Assembly (NCBI RefSeq): GCF_900105905.1
Contig: NZ_FNSV01000005.1
Location: 434,001 to 498,000 of the forward strand
Direction: 5' to 3'
Source of the DNA: Rhodococcus koreensis
GTDB taxonomy: Bacteria > Actinomycetota > Actinomycetes > Mycobacteriales > Mycobacteriaceae
Length of the DNA: 64,000 nt
Shown here: piece after piece, positions 47,660 through 57,110 of the stretch
How the letters are laid out: every line of letters starts with the position of its first letter
Position numbering within the stretch: position 1 is the first letter of the stretch
Notes under the pieces: generated by a model
Database searches by the model: none
What the model was told of the DNA's origin: nothing
The model's input: the letters and a program-made list of their open reading frames with translations, nothing else
Program-made: the position numbers and the translations under genes

Positions 47660-47996
47660 CGAGTGTTCGTCATCGGGCGCCGATGACCACCTGCAGTCGG
47701 CTGGTGGCCAGGCCTGCGGTTTCGACCTCCAGACCGTCTACAACGACGTCGGCGGGCGACTCGAGGGTTTCGTGCACACCGCGGACTTGGGCCCGTACGC
47801 CGACCGGATCGGAGTCGCCGCCTCGGCGAAGCTCTCCCTGCGGGCCTGTGTGCTGGCTCGGACCTCCGGAAGAACGTTCCTCGAATTCGTCGACGTCAGC
47901 CAACCCGCCCACCCCGACGCCGGCAGTCCGGAACTGTTCCCGTTCTGGAACCGTGCGCGTGAGGAACTGTGCCCCCTGTATCGGCACGGCTGGTGA
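47660..47996 (+). CDS. Hypothetical protein, N-terminus uncertain
   Basis: Strong third-position bias supports the frame reading DDHLQSAGGQACGFDLQTVY, NDVGGRLEGFVHTADLGPYA, KLSLRACVLARTSGRTFLEF, VDVSQPAHPDAG to the stop at 47994. No good start is visible; the 5' side is the decayed repeat block, which may have removed it. No domain recognised. Confidence 0.45.
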
Positions 47997-48461
47997 CGAA
48001 CCGGCGTACGGCGGTGTCGCGACGCTTCCAGGCCAGGGACCGGCCACGACCACGATGGACCATCCTTACCCTGATCTCACGCCCATTCGCCAGTTCCGGC
48101 ACGCTGCAAGGGGTTCAGCAGACCGGGCCGCTGACGATCGGTACCGGTCAGCCGTGATCAACGCAGATCCGTTCCGGTGACACCCCGAGCTCGAGCCCGA
48201 GCTGAGCGTGCTGTGCGGTCAGGCCTTGGTGATCGGTGGACACTCGTGCATACCTGATGTACATCGCTGATTACCGGTCGCGCAGCGGCTCGGCCGGTCC
48301 GGAGCGCGGGCCCATCGCAGTCGGCATCGAGGGTGCGGACGTGTTGCCGCCCGTCCTGACCGGTTCTCAGCCCTACCCGGAGACCGATGCGTATCTGAGC
48401 CGTACCTGGTACGGCTTTCGAGGTAGACTGAACGGGCCGAGATCACCCTCAGGAGGACATC
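47997..48461. other. 465-bp gap before the lysis-type cassette
   Basis: No supported gene. It presumably holds the promoter of the four-gene cassette; the first gene has AGGAGGACATC before its ATG. Confidence 0.4.
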
Positions 48462-48677
48462 ATGAGTAAGGACGACGTTTCCAAGGTCACCGCGAACCTG
48501 CCCAACGACGACATCAAGACGCTCGACGAGATCGCCAAGCGGCACGCCTCGACCAAGACCAGCGCCCTGGTCCGGGCCATCCGCACCACCGCCTACATCG
48601 ACGAGGCCGCCGCCAACGGTGCCAAGGTCTTCATCGAAGAGCCCGACGGCACCAAACGGGAGGTCGTCTTCAAGTGA
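48462..48677 (+). CDS. Ribbon-helix-helix-like small protein
   Basis: ATG 48462 follows CTCAGGAGGACATC. The 71-aa product DDVSKVTANLPNDDIKTLDE, IAKRHASTKTSALVRAIRTT has the strand-helix-helix order of ribbon-helix-helix DNA-binding proteins, then VFIEEPDGTKREVVFK. Such genes are common just before holin and lysin genes in actinobacterial phages. It overlaps the next gene start by four bases. Confidence 0.75.
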   Translation: MSKDDVSKVTANLPNDDIKTLDEIAKRHASTKTSALVRAIRTTAYIDEAAANGAKVFIEEPDGTKREVVFK

Positions 48678-49027
48678 CCGAACCCGACGGGCCCACCGTG
48701 CCCGCTGAGGACGATGTCACCGCCCGGGACGCCACGACCGTCGACGAGGTCAACGTCGGCAGCACCGACCCCCAGGTGACCGAACAGCCCGAGGTCACCA
48801 TCCGGCGCCTCGACGAACGCCAGGAGGACACCCGTAAGGCCCTGGCGATCGGCCTGTCCGTGGCCACCTTCCTCGTCGGCCTGATCTACCTGCTGGTGCC
48901 GCTGTGGGCCGGCGCCGACAAGTGGGATCGCGCCAGCAGCCCATTCCAGGTGGTCTTCACCGCGATGGTGGGCCTGACCGGCAGCGCGATCGGCTACTAC
49001 TTCTCCTCGCGCAATCCCCCGTCGTAA
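48674..49027 (+). CDS. Holin-like two-span membrane protein
   Basis: GTG 48674 overlaps the preceding stop (GTGA). The 117-aa product has an acidic N-terminus, the helix EVTIRRLDERQEDTRKALAI, then two spans: GLSVATFLVGLIYLLVPLWA and FQVVFTAMVGLTGSAIGYYF, ending SSRNPPS. Size, spans and position before a lysin are as expected for a holin, which would release the lysin across the membrane. Confidence 0.7.
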   Translation: MTEPDGPTVPAEDDVTARDATTVDEVNVGSTDPQVTEQPEVTIRRLDERQEDTRKALAIGLSVATFLVGLIYLLVPLWAGADKWDRASSPFQVVFTAMVGLTGSAIGYYFSSRNPPS

Positions 49028-49378
49028 CCGATTGGGGAACACGGAGCAGCCCCGCGCCGGGGTCCCGTCCCCATCGATCTCGATCCCCCCTGCTCACTGC
49101 TACGCCGACCCTCAGAGGCGTTCCACAGCACCGCGGTCATCCGGCTCGGCCCGCCGGGGCAACGCGCCGACCGACTCCGACCGGGCCCCGGGGAACGCGT
49201 ACGGCACGCCTCGCCAAATTTTCCCGGCTCGGGCGTCACACTGAAACTCGGCAGAACCGGGCGAGGCGTTGGTGTCGGTATGTGGTCCTATCGTCCGGGA
49301 TGCACGAAGCGACACACAGCCGCGGCGGAAGCGGAAGCAGTGCAGCCAGGACCGTGGTAACGACGGAGGGTGAGCGCG
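49028..49378. other. 350-bp gap within the cassette
   Basis: No supported gene. A CTGAAACTCGG stretch is unremarkable. GGAGGGTGAGCGCG lies before the lysin ATG. Confidence 0.4.
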
Positions 49379-50902
49379 ATGGGATTTCGCAGCTACAAGG
49401 GGAACACAATCTCCGAGAACGGCTGGCGCATCTGCGATACCGGCGAAATCGTCAAGCCGCTGGTGCCCGGCACCGACAACGTGCGGCCGGAGGTGCGCCG
49501 GGGCGCGGCGGCGACGATCCTGATTGCCTGGGCGGCGCTCTGGCACCGGCGGGTCTGGCGAATCGACAGCTACCGGCCCCGCGACTACTGGGGATTCAGC
49601 TGGGACAACGATATAGCCAACAGCAACCACCTGAGCGGGACGGCCGTGGATCTCAACGCCACCCGGTTGCCCTGGAAGGTGCGGGCGTCGGTGAACATGC
49701 CGGCCGACAAGATCGCCGCGGTCCGGCAGATGCTCACCGAGTTCGAGGGCACGGTATTTTGGGGTGAGGACTGGGCCACCAAGGACCCGATGCACACCCA
49801 GATCAACCTCCCCGAGGGTGACACCCGCCTGGATGCCTTCGCGACCCGGCTCGAAAACGGCTACCTCTGGGTGTATGGGCCACCCGACCTGGACGCGTTC
49901 CCCCTCCCGGCGGGGTACTACTACGGCCCGCTCGACGGACCCGCCGAATCGATCAGCGGCCTGTTCCCCACCGACCCGCAATCCTGGAAGGACGGCCTCA
50001 GGCGCTGGCAGAAAACCTGCGGCATACCGGAAACCGGAATCTGGGACACCGGCACCGCCCGCGCGGCAACGGCGCTGCAGATCGCGAACGGATGGCCGGT
50101 GACCGGCTATGTGTTCGAGGGCGAATGGAATGTCGTGATCCGCCACGGGCAACGCCCGGATCTCGGCGGACCGGTCACCCCGCCGACACCGCCGGTGGTG
50201 CGCGGCAAGACCTGGGCGGATGTGTCGCAGTATCAGATCACCCCGGTCACCGACGCGTACCCGTACGACATCTTCTGTTTCCGGTCCAACAGCGGGAACA
50301 TGCGGGATACGAAGTTCGCGGCGAACCACGACTGGGCGGTGCGTGCGTGTCAGGACGGCCGGCTGCGGTTCTTCATCGTGTACTGGTTCTTCCGGCCCGG
50401 TCAGGCGAACATCGACTTGCTGATGCAGATGGTCACCGAGCAGGGCGGGCCGCATCCGCGGATGGTCGTCATGGCCGACGTCGAGGACGCGGCCGGGGCG
50501 ATCACCGGGGACCAGTCGGCGGAGGTCAACGACGAGATCCGGCGGGCACGCGAATGGCTCGGCGAGCGGCGGGTGATCGGCTACTGGAACCCGGTGTCGA
50601 ACGCGGACCTGTGGCGCACCCGCCCACCAGGTCTCCGGTTGGTCACCCCCAGCTACGGCCGGGAGCCCGGATCGCCGAAGATCAAGCCGGACGGCTATTT
50701 CGCGCACCAGTACACCGACAACGGCCCGTGCCCACCGTTCGGCCGCTGCGACCTCAACTACACCCACCTGAGTACCGACGAACTCGACGCGATGCTCGGC
50801 CTGGGGCAAAGCCCCCCGCCCCCGCCTTCGGTTCCGGAACCGTTCCCGATCGACGACGCGGCGCTGTGGGACTACATCGCCGGGGAGGTTCTCGGCCGAT
50901 GA
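49379..50902 (+). CDS. Three-domain endolysin (M15 peptidase, PG-binding, GH25-like)
   Basis: The 507-aa product has an N-terminal M15/VanY-type peptidase: SNHLSGTAVDLNATRLPW near residue 81 (zinc His and Asp) and DPMHTQINLPEGD near 136 (second His). Residues about 195-245 (WKDGLRRWQKTCGIPETGIW) form a peptidoglycan-binding helix bundle. From about 280, WADVSQYQITPVTDAYPYDI through MVVMADVEDAAG and HQYTDNG match a GH25-like muramidase barrel. This is the architecture of Lysin A in actinobacteriophages, here with two catalytic activities. No signal peptide, so a holin would be needed. The upstream gene is holin-like. Confidence 0.9.
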   Translation: MGFRSYKGNTISENGWRICDTGEIVKPLVPGTDNVRPEVRRGAAATILIAWAALWHRRVWRIDSYRPRDYWGFSWDNDIANSNHLSGTAVDLNATRLPWKVRASVNMPADKIAAVRQMLTEFEGTVFWGEDWATKDPMHTQINLPEGDTRLDAFATRLENGYLWVYGPPDLDAFPLPAGYYYGPLDGPAESISGLFPTDPQSWKDGLRRWQKTCGIPETGIWDTGTARAATALQIANGWPVTGYVFEGEWNVVIRHGQRPDLGGPVTPPTPPVVRGKTWADVSQYQITPVTDAYPYDIFCFRSNSGNMRDTKFAANHDWAVRACQDGRLRFFIVYWFFRPGQANIDLLMQMVTEQGGPHPRMVVMADVEDAAGAITGDQSAEVNDEIRRAREWLGERRVIGYWNPVSNADLWRTRPPGLRLVTPSYGREPGSPKIKPDGYFAHQYTDNGPCPPFGRCDLNYTHLSTDELDAMLGLGQSPPPPPSVPEPFPIDDAALWDYIAGEVLGR

Positions 50903-50915
50903 CACTGGTGCGGTC

Positions 50916-52175
50916 ATGAAAATCAGGGATCTCACTCCGGTGCCGCAGTTCGGTGTCGGCGGGACCGACCTGGGCATCCCGGTCCGGGTGCCCACGGGAG
51001 AGATCGGATTCTTTTTCGGTGACACCTTCGCCGAGAACCGGGTCGGCGGCCCCGGCTGGCGCAGCCCGGTACTGCTCTACAGCCACACCCACGACCTCGA
51101 TGACGGGGTGCGGTTTCACCGCGCCGCCGGGGGCAACCCCGCGAAACAGCTCTGGGACTACCCGCACAACAACCCGGAGTTCAGCACCGTGCTCCCCACC
51201 GACGCGATCGTGATCGGCACCCGGATCTACCTGCACGTCCTCGTGGTCCGGGGCCTGCCCGACACGCGGTGGACCGAGATCCAATACTCCGACGACAACG
51301 GCGAGACCTGGACCCACGGCGGACCCAAGGCCCGGTGGGAAGGATGGGAATTCGGCGGTCACCGCCGGATGCTGACCTGGGAACGCGGCGGGGACGGGTT
51401 CGTCTACGTAATGACCACCGGCGGCCTCGAACGTGACAAGAACGTGCTGCTATTCCGCTGCCCCGAGGACCAGCTGCTGAACCGAGACTTCTACGAGCCC
51501 TGGGGATTTCGCAACGGTGCCTGGGCATGGGGCAATCCACCCACCCCGATCCTGCCGGTCGGCTCCAAGGTCGGGGAGCTGTGCCTGCGCCGAATGCAGA
51601 ACAACTGGGTGCTCAGCTACTTCAATGAAGCCGAATACAACATCACCATCCGCGTCGTCGGGCAGATCACCGACAACTGGCACACCGCTCCCACGTTCCG
51701 GCCGGTGAGGGGACCGTCGGGGAATGGCGGCCCGGACGTCGTGGCCCGCCTGTACGGCGGATACGTGCACCCGGACAGCACATTCGACAACTTTCACATC
51801 ATCGTGTCCGAATGGGCCGAATCCGGATGGCCGTACCGGGCCATGCAGTTTCGGGTACAGGTACAACCCGCAGTACCGATCGAGGAGGACGAACACATGA
51901 GTGCACGCGAAGTCGCCGCCGCGTTCCGGGACGACCACCCGGTCGCCCTCTACGACGGATCCGGCCGCAAGCTCGATCTGCGAGAGGCCATCGCCGAGAT
52001 CTTATGGAAGGAGGTCACCAACCTCGGTCTCGAAGGCCGCCCGGTGCCGGCGGACCGCAAGGACGATCAGTTCGGCCACATCCTGTCCACTCACGCCCTG
52101 GCCGAGCAGAACAACAAACTACTCCGGGCACTGTGTGAGAAGGCGGGCATCGACGTCGACGAGGTCCTCACCTGA
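50916..52175 (+). CDS. DUF4185 domain protein
   Basis: ATG 50916 lies 13 bp after the lysin. The 419-aa product starts with GVGGTDLGIPVRVPTGEIGF, FFGDTFAENRVGGPGW, the D-x-G and GDTF motifs of DUF4185, has repeated beta-propeller-like WTEIQYSDDNGETWTHGG, LTWERGGDGFVYVMTTGGL, and a helical C-terminus. DUF4185 proteins occur in corynebacteriales genomes and their phages, likely as sugar- or lipid-acting hydrolases or tail parts. It probably shares the lysin transcript. Confidence 0.88.
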   Translation: MKIRDLTPVPQFGVGGTDLGIPVRVPTGEIGFFFGDTFAENRVGGPGWRSPVLLYSHTHDLDDGVRFHRAAGGNPAKQLWDYPHNNPEFSTVLPTDAIVIGTRIYLHVLVVRGLPDTRWTEIQYSDDNGETWTHGGPKARWEGWEFGGHRRMLTWERGGDGFVYVMTTGGLERDKNVLLFRCPEDQLLNRDFYEPWGFRNGAWAWGNPPTPILPVGSKVGELCLRRMQNNWVLSYFNEAEYNITIRVVGQITDNWHTAPTFRPVRGPSGNGGPDVVARLYGGYVHPDSTFDNFHIIVSEWAESGWPYRAMQFRVQVQPAVPIEEDEHMSAREVAAAFRDDHPVALYDGSGRKLDLREAIAEILWKEVTNLGLEGRPVPADRKDDQFGHILSTHALAEQNNKLLRALCEKAGIDVDEVLT

Positions 52176-52255
52176 ACGGTCCGGATCAGACCTGGAATCG
52201 CCTTGCTGCTAGCGACATTCGTTCACAGGGGGACTCGGCCGCGCCGGGATCGGGG

Positions 52256-53449
52256 TCAGCACCGTGTCGGGGCGGGCTCACCCCGGAATCGTGCCGCGAT
52301 GAACTCGTACGCATCCGGGAAACCGACCACCGCGGTGGTCATGTGCTCGGAGATGTCGTACGGCACGAACGTCAGCCTCGCACCCGCCGCGCAGTACCGG
52401 TGCGCCACCTCCGCCACCGAATCGAACGGGGTGAGCCCATCGAGCGTGCCGTGCCACATGTACACCGGCGCCGTGGGCACCCCCTCGAAATAGCGGAGGC
52501 TGTTCTCCCGCAACACCTGACGCGCCGCCGAACTCGCCATCAGACTCCTCGACGCGGCCAACTGCCCGGCGTTGCGGAACGCGCCGTGGAACAGCAGGAA
52601 CCGCCGGCACTCGTTGCTCATCCAGTCCCGCAACCACAGACCGGTCTCGTTGAGTTGCGAGGACACCGGCAACCGATCCGGGTACTCCCGCTCGAGGCCG
52701 ATCGCCGCCGCGAAGGCCAGCCCGAACCCCGGGTGCGGGTTGAACCCCAGCCCCTCGGCCATCTGCTCGAGATCGGCCGGAACTCCGCCCTGCACCACCG
52801 CCGCCAGCGTCAGCTCCGGCGCGTAGGTCGGGGCGAGCGCCGCCGCCCAGGCACTGGCCATTCCCCCACCCGAGTAACCCGCCAGGGCGACGGGACTGTT
52901 CGTCAGGCCCAGTTCGGTCACCCGCTGCACCGCACGGACACTGTCCAGGGTGATCATGCCGCCGAGCTTGGCGGCACCGTACGCACCGGTCGGGCCGAGG
53001 TGATCGGGCACCGAGACCGCCCACCCCCGCTGCAGACCCAGCAACATTCCCGGCGATTCCTGCATCTCCAGGTTGAACAGCGCCCGCGAGGGCGCGCACT
53101 TGGTTCCCAACGAGTTCACGATCGCCTGATACGACACCAACGGCGGATTCGCCACACCCCGGGGCAGGAGCACCGTGGTGACCGCCAGAATCGGGTTGCC
53201 GGCCGAGTTCGTCGACCGGAACGCGACCTGCCACCCGTCGGAGTTGGCGTACATCCAGGTGTCGATCCGCCGCGTCCGCACCACATCACCCGGCGCCGTG
53301 GCCCCGAGATCGGCGGGAGCGAGGTAGAACGGATCCGGGTCCGGCCACGGATACAGCGGTTCCGCGCTCGCCGGCACCGGAACCATCATTGCGAGGAAGA
53401 GGACACCGAGCACCGCCGCCATCAAGACCCTGAAACCTCGCCGCACCAC
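52256..53449 (-). CDS. Secreted LIP-family lipase
   Basis: GTG 53449 is preferred; GAGGGAGCAGGAC lies just upstream. The 397-aa product has a signal peptide (VLMAAVLGVLFLAMMVPVPA, cut after SA), then PADLGATAPGDVVRTRRI, LGTKCAPSRALFNLEM, GWAVSVPDHLGPTGAY, the nucleophile motif VALAGYSGGGMASAWAA and VYMWHGTLDGLTPFDSV (acid) with DISEHMTTAV (His). It belongs to the secretory lipase (LIP) family. It would act outside the cell on acylglycerols or esters. The GYSGGG Ser is present. Confidence 0.9.
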   Translation of the reverse strand: MVRRGFRVLMAAVLGVLFLAMMVPVPASAEPLYPWPDPDPFYLAPADLGATAPGDVVRTRRIDTWMYANSDGWQVAFRSTNSAGNPILAVTTVLLPRGVANPPLVSYQAIVNSLGTKCAPSRALFNLEMQESPGMLLGLQRGWAVSVPDHLGPTGAYGAAKLGGMITLDSVRAVQRVTELGLTNSPVALAGYSGGGMASAWAAALAPTYAPELTLAAVVQGGVPADLEQMAEGLGFNPHPGFGLAFAAAIGLEREYPDRLPVSSQLNETGLWLRDWMSNECRRFLLFHGAFRNAGQLAASRSLMASSAARQVLRENSLRYFEGVPTAPVYMWHGTLDGLTPFDSVAEVAHRYCAAGARLTFVPYDISEHMTTAVVGFPDAYEFIAARFRGEPAPTRC

Positions 53450-53654
53450 GTCCTGCTCCCTCTGCGCCCCCTCGTCAGGACACGGTGACTGTATCCGCGC
53501 GGGCACCCGCACCGTTACCGGCTCGATCCGCGGCGACCTCAGCGACAGGGCCTAGCGAACACCCGCGTGCAGGTTTCCGCATCCCGCTTCATGCCAACGC
53601 TCACCAGCCGCGTCGCCGTGGTGCGGCGACCCGTCAGCCCTGACACCGTCCCCA

Positions 53655-54671
53655 TCAGAACTTCTCGGTGAGGATCATCTCCAATACCCCCGTGCCCGCC
53701 GGGACCACGGTGCAGGGCGGCGGTGTCGCCGCCTGTGCGGGATCGAGCACACCCATCACCAGTTGCAGGGTGTACTCGTCGTAGGGCATCCGGAAATGCC
53801 CGGACTGATTGGACGGGCACAGGTCCCCGATCATCATGTTCGTCGCCGACCCGTCGCGCAACGCGATATTGGTCGCCGGCTGAATGACCTCGTCGAGCCG
53901 CGAGCCGATCGTCGTGTACCGGGTCCCCGGCACGGTGTCACCCCCGCCGTTGAGGTCGGCCAGGAACGATGATCCCTGGGCCTGCTGCTCCAACGCGGGC
54001 GACACCAAGTCCGGGGGGATTGCCCTTCTCGCCCGGTGCATGCCGCCGGGCGTCTGCTCGAGGACCGGAACGAGACCGAACAGGGTGCCCCCGTATGTCG
54101 GTGAGGCGAGACCGATCCACTGATCGACTATGGCTGCACCACCGAGCCGGTTGACGTAATAGCGGGCCACCGTCGCTCCTTGCGAGTAGCCGACGATATT
54201 GACCTCGGCGGCGGCGGTCGCGGCGCGGACGGCAGCCACGAACTGTGCCAGCTGGCCGGCGCTGACCGTCATGTCCTCGGTTCCGTAGTTGTCGCCCCCG
54301 GGCTCGCCGCCGTAATTGAGCGCGAACACGCAGTACCCCGCGGCGGCCAGTCGCGGACCGAGAGCTGCCCAGTCCGAGTACGCGTTCGAGTCCGTGCCGT
54401 GCACCAGCACCACCGGCCTCGGATGGTCGTCGGTGGGGATACAGGTGAAGTCGTTGACGCCGGGCGGCACCGATCCCGGGTGCTGCCGCGCGTACCGGGC
54501 GGCATCGGGATGCTCGCTCTGGGCGGGACCGGCTCGGTCCGGGACCTGCCATACCGAGCTCGCCCCGGGTAGGTCCGGAACCTCCTCCGCCGCCGCGACC
54601 GGCGCCCAAAGAAGGCCCGCGGCCAACCCGACACCCGCGGCCGCCCACCTCATCTGTCGATATGCCCGCAT
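53655..54671 (-). CDS. Secreted lipase, lipase class 2 type
   Basis: The 338-aa product starts with a signal peptide (RWAAAGVGLAAGLLWAPVAA), then RPVVLVHGTDSNAYSDW, YCVFALNYGGEPGGDNYGTE, VNIVGYSQGATVARYYVNRL (Ser elbow), GLASPTYGGTLFGLVPVLE and SGHFRMPYDEYTLQLVMGVL (late His). This is a triacylglycerol lipase of the LipA/lipase class 2 type. It lies about 200 bp upstream of the other lipase on the same strand, perhaps as one transcript. Confidence 0.9.
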   Translation of the reverse strand: MRAYRQMRWAAAGVGLAAGLLWAPVAAAEEVPDLPGASSVWQVPDRAGPAQSEHPDAARYARQHPGSVPPGVNDFTCIPTDDHPRPVVLVHGTDSNAYSDWAALGPRLAAAGYCVFALNYGGEPGGDNYGTEDMTVSAGQLAQFVAAVRAATAAAEVNIVGYSQGATVARYYVNRLGGAAIVDQWIGLASPTYGGTLFGLVPVLEQTPGGMHRARRAIPPDLVSPALEQQAQGSSFLADLNGGGDTVPGTRYTTIGSRLDEVIQPATNIALRDGSATNMMIGDLCPSNQSGHFRMPYDEYTLQLVMGVLDPAQAATPPPCTVVPAGTGVLEMILTEKF

Positions 54672-55038
54672 CCTGCCGCTCCCTGCCCTGCCTCCACGGC
54701 CCGAACATTCGTGCCGACACCACTACCCGAGCACCCCGGAACCGGGTCGGCTCCGGGGACAGTGTGGAATACATTGAGCGCAAACGCTATTAGGTCAACC
54801 GTCCAGTTACGCTGGGTCGCATGCCATCCGGGAACACTCCAACAGTGCAACCATTGGCGCATCCGACGAGGCCATCCTGCGGGTTCGATCACTACCGCCC
54901 AGTAATGTGACGTATGCCACAGCTAGCGTTGCGGAGATGCCTTACCCTGCTGAGAAACACACACCCCATAAGGCTTCCCCAAGAATCGACACACAGAGTG
55001 AGTCGGAACCCGCGCCCACTCGATGAGGTGCGGTCGCC
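54672..55038. other. Divergent intergenic region
   Basis: About 370 bp between the minus-strand lipases and the plus-strand small gene. No gene supported. It should hold both promoters; no clear consensus was found. Confidence 0.4.
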
Positions 55039-55398
55039 ATGACCACAGAACAGCTGGTCCGCAACCCCATCGTCACGGGCCGGGTCACCGCCGATATCGC
55101 CAGCCAGTCGCCCCGAGACGTTGTCGCGGCAATGTTCTCGTTCGACCTCGACGACGGGAAGGTCGACCTCGACGCAGTCGAACGGATCCGAGAGCGCGAA
55201 TTCGACGACTGGATTTCCGCCACCGCCCAGTCCGGCCTCTTCTCCCCGCAGGAGATCGAGGCCCTGGCCCGGTCATGGCACGCCGACCCCCGGTCGCTGT
55301 TCGAGGCGCTCCTCACCGACGCCGACGACATGACCCGCAAGCGCTACGAGATCGCCTGGGACTCGCTCGACGAGGCCGACTCACTCGAATACGCCTGA
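55039..55398 (+). CDS. Hypothetical protein (119 aa)
   Basis: The ATG opens a frame with strong coding bias: TTEQLVRNPIVTGRVTADIA, SPRDVVAAMFSFDLDDGKVD, EREFDDWISATAQSGLFSPQ, SLFEALLTDADDMTRKRYEI. The protein is acidic and helical, and resembles no family I know. GATGAGGTGCGGTCGCC precedes the start. Confidence 0.7.
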   Translation: MTTEQLVRNPIVTGRVTADIASQSPRDVVAAMFSFDLDDGKVDLDAVERIREREFDDWISATAQSGLFSPQEIEALARSWHADPRSLFEALLTDADDMTRKRYEIAWDSLDEADSLEYA

Positions 55399-55499
55399 CG
55401 GTGGCGACAACCGACGATGGAACGCCTGATAGCCAACACACCCACCCACAATGAGCGACGAAAAACGTTGAGGTGAACGGCAAGGGAGGACGGAACCCG

Positions 55500-55721
55500 A
55501 TGACGAACTCGACCGTTCCAGACCAGTTGCTGCACGCCGTACAGGACCGCACCACCGAGATGCGCCGATGGTTGGAAACCGACAACAACAGCGAAACGCT
55601 GATGGCGCACCTCCAACACGAGCCGGTCGACGCAGCGTGGCTGCGCACCTATCAGCGCCTGGGTCGCGACCTCATGTCGGCCGTCGGAAACGCGCAGGAG
55701 CAGTTGCCGCGCCGTCGATGA
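55500..55721 (+). CDS. Small hypothetical protein (73 aa)
   Basis: ATG 55500 follows AAGGGAGGACGGAACCCG. The product NSTVPDQLLHAVQDRTTEMR, RWLETDNNSETLMAHLQHEP, LRTYQRLGRDLMSAVG is acidic and helical. Likely in one transcript with the 119-aa gene, about 100 bp before. Confidence 0.6.
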   Translation: MTNSTVPDQLLHAVQDRTTEMRRWLETDNNSETLMAHLQHEPVDAAWLRTYQRLGRDLMSAVGNAQEQLPRRR

Positions 55722-56004
55722 ACGCCGACCAGGCCTGTGCGCTCGAACGGGTACGGGACACGCGCGCGGTCTGTCGAACTGTCACGCCCGCCGAGCACAC
55801 AACGGTTTTCAGTTGGGCCGACTGACAACCACCCCTCAGCAACGGCCGAGACCTGAAGTCCCGTTCATCAATCCATCGGGAGTCGGGCGACCACTGCTCA
55901 AACTCTGTCAAGGCGAGGGTGTCGTGTTCGTCGTAGTCGGCGAGCAGTGTGATGAAGTCCCACTCCCGGCCCTCGCGTCTCCCGGAACTAGCGGGGCGGG
56001 TCAT
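55672..56004 (-). CDS. Small hypothetical protein, possibly truncated
   Basis: ATG 56004 follows GGAGGGCTCACCG. It reads MTRPASSGRREGREWDFITL, LADYDEHDTLALTEFEQWSP, DSRWIDERDFRSR. Coding bias weakens after about residue 60, and the 3' end overlaps the 73-aa gene on the other strand, so the true end is uncertain. Confidence 0.4.
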   Translation of the reverse strand: MTRPASSGRREGREWDFITLLADYDEHDTLALTEFEQWSPDSRWIDERDFRSRPLLRGGCQSAQLKTVVCSAGVTVRQTARVSRTRSSAQAWSAFIDGAATAPARFRRPT

Positions 56005-56234
56005 CGGTGAGCCCTCCGATGTCGGGGCGCCGACACCTTGCGCCTGAATCCCCCGTTCCTGGGGTGCGCTGGGGACGACGTCCTGGGGCCAGTCGGCCTC
56101 AGAGGGGGCCACGCCGAACATCATGCGACGAACCTCCACATCGGGTATGCATATGCAGGGCGTCGTTCAATCCCATTCAGGACGGTTCACGACAGCCGTC
56201 CCGTCGATGATCTCGGTACTCGAAGGGCAGGCGA

Positions 56235-56883
56235 ATGGCCACCCAGAAGCGGGCGGAAGTCACTCGTCGCGCATTGCTGTACGCCGCGGCCGAGGTGTTC
56301 ACCCGCCACGGCTACGCAGACACGAAGCTGAGCGAGATCCTCACCCAGGCCGTGGCCACCAAGGGGGCGCTGTACTTTCACTACGCCTCCAAGGAAGAAC
56401 TGGCCCGCGCCGTCATCGAGGAAGGCACGAGGCGGTTCACTGCCGTGTGCACCCCGTATCTCGACTCCGCCACGCCGGCATTCGAGGCCATGCTCGGGAT
56501 CTCCTTCGTCACGGTCGACGCCGCCCTCAACGACGCGGTGATGGGGGCAACCTTCCGCCTCATCACCGAAATGGGCGACTACCGCAGTTCCGAGACGGAC
56601 ACCTTCGCGACCTGGATATCCACCTACCAACTCCTGGCCCGCCGAGCAATCGACGAGGGTGACCTGCGCGAGGACACTGATCCGGACGCTGTCGGTCAGC
56701 TCCTGGTGGAACTCTTCGCCCGGGGCACGCCTCCTGGCGACGGCCACCGACAACCCCGCCGCCCTGCCGACGCGGACGGCGATGGCGTGGGATCTGCTGC
56801 TCCCGGTGCTGGTGACCACCCCGAAAGTCGACTACTTCCGACAATTCCTCACCCGGAGGCTGCCCACGGTAGGCCTGCCATGA
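56235..56883 (+). pseudogene. TetR/ScbR-like regulator with one frameshift
   Basis: From ATG 56235 the product starts with RAEVTRRALLYAAAEVFTRH, GYADTKLSEILTQA, TKGALYFHYASKEELARAVI, a TetR-type HTH closest in pattern to gamma-butyrolactone receptor-like (ScbR/ArpA) proteins. Ligand-binding helices follow to VGQLLVELFARG. Near 56725, by a run of four G, the frame changes and the expected end ATATDNPAALPTRTAMAWDL, LLPVLVTTPKVDYFRQFLTR is read in the next frame, stopping at 56881. Without correction a 225-aa protein with a scrambled end results. Confidence 0.78.
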
Positions 56884-57110
56884 AGGGTGCTGCGGCAGGA
56901 AGCTTCGTCTGAAATGCGGCCTGACCGCCACCGAACGCAGCCACGGCAACCGCAGACCGGACCTCGCGCACTGGTCCGCGCCACCCGACGCGGGGTCAGT
57001 GGCCGCGTTCGCATTGACCCGATTTTCTCCCCACCGCGATCACTCGGATATTCCTGTGGCACACCACCGTCTAACAAAGTCCTACTGGGAAGGCACGCCG
57101 GGTCCCGCAT

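Noticed and set aside
47670..48053. Minus-strand frame opposite the hypothetical gene at 47660-47996
   Set aside because: Third-position G/C bias favours the plus frame.
48236..48469. Plus-strand 77-aa frame before the lysis-type cassette
   Set aside because: Weak bias and no ribosome site; overlaps the real site of the next gene.
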